64,000 nt of DNA from Alphaproteobacteria bacterium (GTDB lineage Bacteria; Pseudomonadota; Alphaproteobacteria; TMED109): NCBI GenBank assembly GCA_022825705.1, contig JAJDWH010000032.1, positions 62,001-126,000 of the forward strand, in the 5' to 3' direction. The notes below the pieces were generated by a model. It was not told where the DNA came from, searched no databases, and saw only the letters and a list, made by a program, of their open reading frames with translations. Position numbers and translations under genes: made by a program. Numbering within the stretch: position 1 is the stretch's first letter; every line of letters starts with the position of its first letter. Of the stretch, positions 53,365 to 61,082 are shown one piece after another.

Positions 53365-53422
53365 GGTTTCGCCTGCAGGCCGACCTGCGGGCTCGGTGTG
53401 AGGGTCCGACTCGCCTGACAGC

Positions 53423-53728
53423 TCACTTGTCCCGCGGCGCGGAATTGACTCGTCGCTTCAAGTTGTTCGAGGATCGGAAACTGACTACCCGCCGAGGCTT
53501 GATGACGGCCTCGACTTGCGTGTTGGGGTTTCGTCCCAGCCGCATCCCCTTCCGGTGCAAGATAAACCGACCGAAGTTGCGAATTCTGACCACCTCGCCT
53601 TCGGCCAGACGCTCGGCAATCTCTTCGAATACCCGGTCCACGAGGGTGGAGGCGAGTTGTTGGGAAACCCCGAGCTGTTCGAATATTTCCCGGGCCAGGC
53701 CAGCGCGGGTCAATGTTCCCTTGCGCAT
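53423..53728 (-). CDS. ihfA: integration host factor alpha subunit
   Basis: A 101-aa HU/IHF fold protein, the alpha chain of the DNA-bending heterodimer. [40 protein letters not shown] and [16 protein letters not shown] match IhfA, including the Pro that intercalates DNA (GRNPNTQ). ATG 53728 has GGGGG about 5 nt upstream and is preferred over GTG 53734. The plsX gene lies upstream, with fabH missing between. Confidence 0.93.
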   Translation of the reverse strand: MRKGTLTRAGLAREIFEQLGVSQQLASTLVDRVFEEIAERLAEGEVVRIRNFGRFILHRKGMRLGRNPNTQVEAVIKPRRVVSFRSSNNLKRRVNSAPRDK

Positions 53729-53912
53729 GCGCACCCCCGTCGAACCCGATGTCTAATCTATCCATCAGTTAATGCTAATGTCAATGCTAAATACCGTGAC
53801 ATTCGGCGCCTGGGCGCCCAATGGGAAAAGTTAAACTTATTGAATTCAAGGACAGGTATTGGACGTGGTCTTGACACTGATGTTACGGAATTGCTCTCTA
53901 ACAGGAATGCCG

Positions 53913-54941
53913 CTAGGCAGGTGCAGCTTCTCCAATCTCCCTGATAGCCGCGAGAATGTGCTGATTAACGTCGCCGCGCACCATATCGTACGCCACGTCA
54001 ATAGAGTGCGCGAACCCCAGTGCATCAGTGCCGCCATGGCTCTTGACAGTCACGCCGTTCAGGCCCAGCAGAATCGCGCCGTTGTGTTTCCGGGGATCAA
54101 GTTTCTCGCGCAGGGTCTGGAACGTGGGGCGCGCCAGTATTCCTGCCATCAGGCCGCCTAGCGAACTCCTGAGCGCGGTGCGCAGGTAGTGGCTGCAGAG
54201 TTTTGCCGTGCCTTCTGCCGTTTTCAGCATCACGTTGCCGGTGAAACCATCGGTCACCACCACGTCGGCCTCGCCGGCCGCCACGCCATCACCCTCGATG
54301 TATCCCTGATAGTTCTCACTGAGCGGGCCGTTCCGCAAGTGTGCATCAGCCTGACGGATGACGGCACGTCCCTTGCCACGTTCCTGCCCGATGTTGAGGA
54401 GTCGGACTTCCGGGTCGACGCGGCCGAGTACCACGCGCGCGAACGCGGTCCCCATGACCGCGAACTGGACCAGGTGGCTGTCCTCGCATTCGGCGTTGGC
54501 GCCCATGTCCAGCAGCACGATCTCGCTGCGCCGTGTGGGGATCGTGGCCGCGATGGCCGGGCGGTGGATTCCGGGAAGGCATTCGAGAAGCTTGACCGCG
54601 AACGCCATCAAGGCGCCGGTATTTCCTGCTGAAACCGCGGCATCCGCCGTCCCGTCCTTCACCGCGCCGATGGCGAGCGCCATGCTCGAGTCCATCTTGT
54701 TGCGGAGCGCGAGGGACGGCCTCTCGCCGGCTTCCACGCTCGCACCTGCCGCGACGACGTCACAGCGGCTGCGCAGCGCCTTCTGGCGATCCAGGAGTGG
54801 TTTGATGCGGTCCGGATCTCCCATGAGATGGATGCGGGCGTCGGGATGGCGTGCGCACGCCAGTGCGGCCCCCCGGATCACGAGTTCCGGCGCGCGATCA
54901 CCTCCCATCGCATCCACTGCGATAGTCGGTTGTCGCTTCAT
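53913..54941 (-). CDS. plsX: phosphate acyltransferase PlsX
   Basis: A 342-aa enzyme making acyl-phosphate from acyl-ACP, feeding PlsY. TIAVDAMGGDRAPELVIRGA, VSAGNTGALMAFAVKLL, LLDMGANAECEDSHLVQFA, and GAILLGLNGVTVKSHGGTDA are characteristic. ATG 54941; a longer open frame to 55022 enters rpmF sequence. The usual downstream fabH is replaced by a 184-bp gap before ihfA. Confidence 0.96.
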   Translation of the reverse strand: MKRQPTIAVDAMGGDRAPELVIRGAALACARHPDARIHLMGDPDRIKPLLDRQKALRSRCDVVAAGASVEAGERPSLALRNKMDSSMALAIGAVKDGTADAAVSAGNTGALMAFAVKLLECLPGIHRPAIAATIPTRRSEIVLLDMGANAECEDSHLVQFAVMGTAFARVVLGRVDPEVRLLNIGQERGKGRAVIRQADAHLRNGPLSENYQGYIEGDGVAAGEADVVVTDGFTGNVMLKTAEGTAKLCSHYLRTALRSSLGGLMAGILARPTFQTLREKLDPRKHNGAILLGLNGVTVKSHGGTDALGFAHSIDVAYDMVRGDVNQHILAAIREIGEAAPA

Positions 54942-54951
54942 GGAGAAAGGT

Positions 54952-55143
54952 TCAGTCGCGAGCGGAGGGCGTGTCGTCGACGAAGTTCCGACCACGATAA
55001 TGCCCGCACGACCCGCAAACATGGTGTGGGCGCCGGTAGGAACCGCAGTGCGGACATGCGACGGCGTTCACCAGCTTCAAGCGCTGGTGCGCGCGACGAT
55101 GCCCTCGCCGCGAACGCGTCACTTTCTTACGCGGAACTGCCAT
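54952..55143 (-). CDS. rpmF: 50S ribosomal protein L32
   Basis: A 63-aa protein: [19 protein letters not shown] is diagnostic. It retains a zinc site, CPHCGSY and CGSCGHY, unlike rpmG above which has none. It lies ten bases before plsX, the standard linkage. Confidence 0.97.
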   Translation of the reverse strand: MAVPRKKVTRSRRGHRRAHQRLKLVNAVACPHCGSYRRPHHVCGSCGHYRGRNFVDDTPSARD

Positions 55144-55242
55144 GAGGTTGCCTGATCAGAGTCGAACAAGACTTGGGGGCGGACTTGGTAACCCAATTGA
55201 CGCCGCTACGCAAGCACGGAACTTGCCAGCGGCGCCAGGGAT

Positions 55243-55776
55243 TCATGCACGATCGCTCGGATCCTTGAGGCGGGCAAGCTGCGAAGCGAACTCGGATTCC
55301 GTGCTGCCTTCCAGCCAATCCGCCTGCCCGGGCGGCGGCGCGTCCGGGTGCCGGGGATACGGATCCAGGGCCAGGGACAGATGCTGGATGGCCAGCTCCC
55401 CCAGTTCCAGCCCCTCCGCGCCGAGCGGCTCAGGGAGGTCGCTCTCCGGGTCAGCCGGTTCTTCAACCGGGACAGAATGACCGGCGCGTTCGTCGAAGGT
55501 CGTCTCGAGCGGGAGCACGATTGCTTCCTCGAAGTCTTCGAGTGTCACGACACAGGTCCGGATCAAGCGAGCACGGACCACAGCCTCAAGGCGGACCGCG
55601 CTGCCGGATACGGAGGCAACCCTTGCCTCGACCGTAAGGGACTTCAGTCCCGACAAGCCAAGCCGTTCCACCACTTCGGGACGTTCCGCGCCTGCGCAGC
55701 GAAGTCGAAAGCGGCTGTTGACCGTACTGCATAGTTCCGCCGGGACGGGATCGAGCAGCGGGCGGGCGGTAGGCAT
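55243..55776 (-). CDS. DUF177/YceD-family protein
   Basis: A 177-aa YceD-type protein, linked to rpmF and 23S rRNA accumulation in many bacteria. The N-terminal half is divergent; RTCVVTLEDFEEAIVLPLET corresponds to the family's cysteine motif region, and GAEGLELGELAIQHLSLALD with PYPRHPDA to the C-terminal signature. ATG 55776; it lies 99 bp before rpmF. The ubiquinol-cytochrome c chaperone often upstream is absent. Confidence 0.87.
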   Translation of the reverse strand: MPTARPLLDPVPAELCSTVNSRFRLRCAGAERPEVVERLGLSGLKSLTVEARVASVSGSAVRLEAVVRARLIRTCVVTLEDFEEAIVLPLETTFDERAGHSVPVEEPADPESDLPEPLGAEGLELGELAIQHLSLALDPYPRHPDAPPPGQADWLEGSTESEFASQLARLKDPSDRA

Positions 55777-56223
55777 GCAAACGGGGTCCTCCGGACGTCT
55801 GGGTGACCACCTCAATTGCGCCCGCGCACTGACCGGCGAGGTTCGATGCAGGCGAGGTGACCGAAGGGAAGGACGAGGGAGAGTCTAGTTCACCGGGCGC
55901 CGGACGACATGGTGTGACAAGAGGCGGCACGTGGCGGAAGGGTACGCCACGAAGCGCGTTCGCTTGGATTGCAGTGATGCCTCGTCGAAGCGCTGCTGGC
56001 CTAAAATGTCCGTTGGCACGGCAGGTACCGGGCCACAGGCCGGATCGTGGGCGGTCCCTCGTCGACGGCGAAAACCCCCGCCCGATGCGGCGACTCGTGG
56101 ACCGGGCATCAGCTACCATGTCGCCTCTAATTCGGGCGCGCATGTCCCCATGGCTCGCCGTTGCGACACCGGCAGCCTCGCCGGTGCTTTCGTGTTTCAG
56201 GACCGTACGAGGAGAAATGATCC
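55777..56223. other. divergent intergenic region with a hairpin
   Basis: A 447-bp region between DUF177 and the TPP-enzyme gene. CACCGGC (56167-56173) and GCCGGTG (56180-56186) form a perfect 7-bp stem with a 6-nt loop, 38 bp before the ATG. A TPP riboswitch was looked for because the enzyme binds TPP, but its conserved CUGAGA element is not visible. GAGGAG lies at 56209. Confidence 0.4.
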
Positions 56224-57846
56224 ATGAAAGTCGTTGAATCAGTGGCCGAGATCCTGAAGCGCGAGAACGTCGAGATCATTTTCGGCTACCCGGTCAATCA
56301 TATCCTGGAGTACGCGGCCCGGGCCAACATTCGACCGATCATCGTGCGGCAGGAGCGCATTGGCCTGCACATGGCTGATGCGATGTCCCGCATTACGTCG
56401 GGGGCCAAGATCGGTGTGTTCGCGATGCAGCACGGGCCCGGTTCCGAGAACGCGTACGGGGCAGTGGCCCAGGCGTTTGGTGAATCGGTGCCGATACTGG
56501 TGCTGCCGATGGGATACGCGCGGCGACTGGCCCACATTTCCCCCAATTTCAATTCCACGCAGGCCATGCGCCCGGTCGCAAAGTCGACGGAGCCGGTGAC
56601 AGCAGCGGCGGAAGTCGGCAACGTGCTGCGCCGGGCGTTTTCCAAGCTGAGAACCGGTCGGGGGGGACCGGCGGTGGTCGAGATTCCGGCCGACCTGATG
56701 CAGGAGGAACTGCCCGACGAACTCGATTACGAACCGGTCTATGCGACCCGCTACGGACCCGCCCCCGAGGCCGTCGCCGAGGCGGCCGGCCTCCTTCGGT
56801 CGGCGGCGCGGCCGATCATCTATGCGGGCCAGGGAATCCACTATGCAAGGGCGTGGTCCGGTCTTCGGGAGCTGGCTGAGAAACTGGCAATTCCCGTTTG
56901 CACCAGTCTCGGGGGCAAGAGCGCCTTTCCCGAGGACCACCCGCTGAGTCTGGGTTCGGGCGGGGTATCGATGCCGAAGCCGGTCCGGACCTTCCTGGAT
57001 CAGGCGGACGTGATTCTCGGAATCGGGTGCAGTTTCACGGAAACTGCATTCGGTGTGTCTATGCCGGAAGGCAAGACGGTCATTCACGCAACGCTGGATC
57101 CTTCGGACCTGAACAAGGATGTCCGCTCGAAAGTCGGTCTTGTCGGCGATGCCGACTTGACCCTGACGGCGCTGTTGGCGGCGTTGGCGGATGAACCGCC
57201 GCGCGATTCGTCGGCCGTGGAGGCCGAGATTTCGCAAAGCGCGGAAGCGTGGATGGCGGAGTGGCTGCCTAAGCTCACCAGCGATGCGACGCCGCTGAAC
57301 CCGTACCGCGTCCTGTGGGAACTCCAGCAGTCGGTCGACAAGTCGAATGTCGTCATCACCCACGATGCCGGCAGTCCGCGCGATCAGCTTTCGCCATTCT
57401 GGAAGGCCACCACGCCGCTCTCGTACATCGGCTGGGGCAAGACCACCCAGCTGGGCTACGGCCTCGGGCTTGCCATGGGGGCCAAGCTGGCCTGCCCGGA
57501 AAAGCTCTGTATCAACGTCTGGGGCGACGCCGCGATCGGTTTTACCGGTATGGACTTTGAGACCGCGGTTCGTGAACGCATCCCGATTCTCTCGATCCTG
57601 CTGAACAACTTCTCGATGGCCATCGAACTCAAGGTCATGCCGGTCTCGACGGAGAAGTATCGATCGACCGACATTTCCGGCGATTACGCTGCCATGGCCC
57701 GCGCATTCGGCGGGTACGGAGAGCGAGTCACAGAGCCGGGCCAGATCCACGAGGCCATTGCGCGAGGGATCGCTGCGACCGAGAGCGGCCAACCGGCGCT
57801 GCTCGAGTTCATCACGTCGAAGGAAGTCCAGGTATCCAGACACTAG
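56224..57846 (+). CDS. thiamine-pyrophosphate-dependent enzyme (acetolactate-synthase-like)
   Basis: A 540-aa protein with the three-domain ThDP architecture of the AHAS/benzoylformate decarboxylase family. The catalytic Glu region is RPIIVRQERIGLHMADAMS; the TPP/Mg motif is NVWGDAAIGFTGMDFETAV ending ILSILLNN. The FAD-like middle domain (PIIYAGQGIHYARAWSGL) is present. HGPGSENAYGAVAQAF follows. The product cannot be deduced: decarboxylase, carboligase and sulfoacetaldehyde acetyltransferase relatives all look alike. GAGGAG sits 9 nt from ATG 56224. It lies between genes usually adjacent in this lineage (DUF177 and bamE). Confidence 0.9.
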   Translation: MKVVESVAEILKRENVEIIFGYPVNHILEYAARANIRPIIVRQERIGLHMADAMSRITSGAKIGVFAMQHGPGSENAYGAVAQAFGESVPILVLPMGYARRLAHISPNFNSTQAMRPVAKSTEPVTAAAEVGNVLRRAFSKLRTGRGGPAVVEIPADLMQEELPDELDYEPVYATRYGPAPEAVAEAAGLLRSAARPIIYAGQGIHYARAWSGLRELAEKLAIPVCTSLGGKSAFPEDHPLSLGSGGVSMPKPVRTFLDQADVILGIGCSFTETAFGVSMPEGKTVIHATLDPSDLNKDVRSKVGLVGDADLTLTALLAALADEPPRDSSAVEAEISQSAEAWMAEWLPKLTSDATPLNPYRVLWELQQSVDKSNVVITHDAGSPRDQLSPFWKATTPLSYIGWGKTTQLGYGLGLAMGAKLACPEKLCINVWGDAAIGFTGMDFETAVRERIPILSILLNNFSMAIELKVMPVSTEKYRSTDISGDYAAMARAFGGYGERVTEPGQIHEAIARGIAATESGQPALLEFITSKEVQVSRH

Positions 57847-58050
57847 TGTGCTGCCAGAACGGGGCCGGGCCGGGATGGTTGCAGTGTCCGCCCGCGTGCG
57901 GAGGGCCGGGGGCAGACACCGGAGCCAGCATTGGTACCGTCATGCCGTACCGATGTGCCCGTCATGGGAACGGACGGCAACGCATCGTCTGGCCTGAAAG
58001 ACGAACCCGCTTATGCTGACGGCTTCGCGTACCTCACGGGAGTTCCGCTG

Positions 58051-58545
58051 TTGCGCATCTCGCCGCTAGCGTTGCCGCTGATCGCCTTGCTGGTGGCGTT
58101 GGCTGCCTGCGGGTCTCCGCGCGTCACGACCAACGGGTTCCTGTTTTCGGGGCTCGATCTTTCCTTCTTGGAAGAAGACGGCGTCACCTGTGAAGACGTC
58201 CTGGCAACACTGGGAACGCCCACCGCGCGGCGGCACTTCACGGGCGAGCCGTTCGGCAACGACGCGTGGTTCTACATCGGCCAACGTGTCAGCTACTACG
58301 CCTTCCTGAAGCCGGACGTGATCGAGCAGCGGGTACTTGCAGTACTCTTCGACGCGGAAATTGACGCGGCTCGGTCGAACTGCGGCGACAACCCCCCTGT
58401 GCTCGCGGTTGCGAACTACGGTGACAACGAACTCCGCAACATGGTCTTCAATCCTGATGCCACGGTCGTCGTCGGGAACACGCGGACCCTGCTGCAGGAA
58501 CTGTTCGGCGACATCGGCCGATTCTCCACGCCGACTGTCCAGTAG
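58051..58545 (+). CDS. bamE: outer membrane protein assembly factor BamE
   Basis: A 164-aa lipoprotein of the BAM complex. LRISPLALPLIALLVALAAC is a lipoprotein signal with the lipobox LAAC. The mature part has LEEDGVTCEDVLATLGTP, FGNDAWFYIGQRVSYYAF and QRVLAVLFDAE, the SmpA/OmlA fold. TTG 58051 is preferred because GGGAG lies 8 nt upstream and the signal peptide starts there; an ATG at 57964 is open but bears no signal. Confidence 0.87.
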   Translation: MRISPLALPLIALLVALAACGSPRVTTNGFLFSGLDLSFLEEDGVTCEDVLATLGTPTARRHFTGEPFGNDAWFYIGQRVSYYAFLKPDVIEQRVLAVLFDAEIDAARSNCGDNPPVLAVANYGDNELRNMVFNPDATVVVGNTRTLLQELFGDIGRFSTPTVQ

Positions 58546-59142
58546 CCAGCCGGCGGAGCGCGCAAGCGTATACGCGATCACCTGCCAGGACGTACGGCCC
58601 TGACCGAATGACCGCTTGACGTCCCGATCGTTCCACAAGGAGTCGAGGGTGCGGGGGGTACAAACGTGCTCTCCGACCGGAATGTCACCCAGAGTTGCCG
58701 GCGCTACCAAGGCTTGAATGCTTGGCGACGCGATAGCATGTCGCGATGACTGCGGGCACGGAGAGCCGTTGCTGCATTCGAAAGACGCCTGACAGCGCAG
58801 ATGCGCGGTCCTCGGGCTGTCCGAGTGGATGCGCCGCCAGCGGCACGGCGACGACTATCGAAACGCGGTAATTGGCCGACCGGAGAACCTGAAGCCCGCA
58901 CTTGGACATTCGAATGCGCCGTGCCGCTGGAGCTTCACCATCCGGTCTCGGGAAGCTCGCTGGCCAATCCTTTTTCGGCGCGACATGGTGGAGATCGATT
59001 CGTCCTGGTCCGGCGCCTGTCTCCTGATGGGCAGGATTCACGCTTGGCGGCGTCCGCGGACGTCTTCGGGCGCCGGACCCGTTTGAGCACCGGGCCAACT
59101 GGGTGGAGGAACGGGACAGCCCTAGGCGGCCGCTCACTGGTC
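58546..59142. other. gene-poor stretch between bamE and the dipeptidase
   Basis: A 597-bp region between convergent genes. Several 65-150 codon open frames overlap on both strands, all with low-complexity Arg/Ser/Pro-rich translations and no recognised domain. I see no tRNA, repeat or terminator with a T-run. Confidence 0.35.
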
Positions 59143-60390
59143 TTACGGTACTGCTGCCAACGTCTCCACAGCTTTCATCACCCGCAGTAGGTTGCCGCCC
59201 CAGAGCTTGGCGATGTCATCTTCGCCGTATCCTCTGCGCATCAGCTCGATGGTGACGTTAATGGCTTCATCGGCGGCGTTCCAGCCTTCGATTCCACCGC
59301 CGCCGTTGAAATCGGACGTAATCCCGACGTGGTCGATTCCGATGAGATTGACGGCATAGTCGATGTGATCGGCGAGGTGGCTCACCGACGCCTTTGGCCA
59401 TGTCTGATCTAATGCGACGCGGCGCTCGACATAAGTGTCGCGCTCCGCCTCGCTCATTCGCTGCCAGTCAACCGCATCCCGGAGATCGAACTCCGTCCGT
59501 AACGCCGCAAGAGCAGCTTGCTTTTCCTCGGGTACGGGGTGCAGGTAGGAGTCGAAAGCGACAATGGATACGACCCCGCCGTTCCGGCGGAGAGCCCGAA
59601 GGGCTTCATCGGAGAGATTGCGTGGATGGTCGTGCACACCGCGTACAGCCGAGTGGGAGGCGATTACCGGCGCACGCGAAGTATTGATGGCGTCGAGTGC
59701 TGTCGTCATGGCGGCGTGCGAGATGTCGACGATGATTCCAAGGTTATTGGCGCGGGCGATCACTTTGCGCCCGAAGTCGCTTAGGCCGCCATGCTCCGCC
59801 GGAAGCTCGCCCCGGCGTCGATTGGGAACAGCGGAATCACCGATGTCATTGTGGCCATTGTGAACAAGGCCCAGGTAACGGACACCGAACGCGTAATAGG
59901 TATCGAGGAGGTCGACATTGCGGCCCAAGGCAAACCCGTTCTCCATGCCCATGAGGGCCACGCGCTTCCCTTCTGCGTGGATCCGGTGCACATCACGGGC
60001 GGAAAGGGCCAGGCCGATTCTGTCCGGAAACTGGAGGTCGGTCATTCCCCTGATCGCTGCAACTTTGACAAACGCATCGGATAAGGCGCGCGCGTATCCC
60101 GAAGGATTACGTTCGCGTTGCGGGACGTACACGACGAAAAAGGCGGCATCCAGTCCGCCTTTCTCCATTCCCGGCAAGTCCACCTTCTGGCGCGGAGGCT
60201 TGGCTCGGAGAATGTCGTAGGCCGCGGTGCCGAAGGTGGGCGGAATATCCACATGGGTGTCGATGGTCAGCACGCGCGCATGAACGGCCGCGGCTTCAGC
60301 CTGGAAGGCGGCTTCACGGGTCGCGGTCGCCGGATTCGCGAAGAAGGCGATGCCAAGCGGAACTATCGCCGACACAAAGGCAAATGGCAT
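59143..60390 (-). CDS. membrane dipeptidase (peptidase M19)
   Basis: A 415-aa exported zinc dipeptidase of the renal dipeptidase family. ATG 60390 begins a signal peptide (MPFAFVSAIVPLGIAFFANP). Metal and active-site segments: VLTIDTHVDIP, ALMGMENGFALG (Glu bridge), RYLGLVHNGHNDIGDS, VDISHAAMTT, IASHSAVRGVHDHPRNLSD, and HVGITSDFNGGGG. GGAG is 9 nt from the ATG. The frame is open to 60606 but without a signal sequence there. Substrates may be dipeptides, D-amino-acid or beta-lactam-like. Confidence 0.95.
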   Translation of the reverse strand: MPFAFVSAIVPLGIAFFANPATATREAAFQAEAAAVHARVLTIDTHVDIPPTFGTAAYDILRAKPPRQKVDLPGMEKGGLDAAFFVVYVPQRERNPSGYARALSDAFVKVAAIRGMTDLQFPDRIGLALSARDVHRIHAEGKRVALMGMENGFALGRNVDLLDTYYAFGVRYLGLVHNGHNDIGDSAVPNRRRGELPAEHGGLSDFGRKVIARANNLGIIVDISHAAMTTALDAINTSRAPVIASHSAVRGVHDHPRNLSDEALRALRRNGGVVSIVAFDSYLHPVPEEKQAALAALRTEFDLRDAVDWQRMSEAERDTYVERRVALDQTWPKASVSHLADHIDYAVNLIGIDHVGITSDFNGGGGIEGWNAADEAINVTIELMRRGYGEDDIAKLWGGNLLRVMKAVETLAAVP

Positions 60391-61082
60391 CGTTTTGCGC
60401 TCCAGCAGCAATTCGTGCGGCAACCCGTCGCGGAGCCGCTGCGCTTCGGGGGCTCCGGCAGTGTCATGCTCGGTACGGAAGAGGTCGCGACACGTAGGGT
60501 AACGTCGTGAACGGTATTCGTGGACCAGGCTCTCCGCTGCCTGAAATCGCCAGGTCGCTGCTTGCCCGAACGGCTGCGCGGCAGTTGCTGCCATGGTGGC
60601 GGTCATGCAGAGAGCCGGCGGTGTACCTAGGCAGAGAAGGCACGCTCGAATCGGATGGGGGGTTACCTTTTGAAGCCCGTATCACGAGAGGCTTCCTCCA
60701 CCCCGATGCGTTTCTTCTTCGCGTCTCGCTCCCGCCGGCCGGACGGCTATCAGGCGACATCGTTCCTGGCGCCTGACCCCCCTTTTCTGGTGCCGAGAGT
60801 CGGCCGTCCGAGGGGTGCCGATTCCCGGTGGCGCCAGTCGCCGGAGCTACAGGATTTGTAATCGTTGCGCCAACTGCACAGCATCAATCGGTATTGGAAA
60901 CAAGTGCAAGAAGCCGCTATACGTTTTGGGGATCGTGATAGTCAGGACGCGCATGGGTCAGCTGCGCTAACTAGGACCATGGTTGAATTCGCAGCGGTAC
61001 ACGCGTCGCTGACACTCTAGGTGTCCGTGGGCGGGCACCGCCGCCGAATTGCTGGAGACCGCCTCAATTGGATGCTTGGCGG
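60391..61082. other. divergent intergenic region, dipeptidase / polyketide synthase
   Basis: A 692-bp non-coding region with somewhat lower GC at 60860-61020 than the flanks. No clear promoter pair, operator or RNA was found. It should contain the promoters of both flanking genes. Confidence 0.4.

Noticed and set aside
55777-56223. TPP riboswitch ahead of the TPP enzyme
   Set aside because: The hairpin is simple and the conserved CUGAGA/ACCUGA elements are not present.
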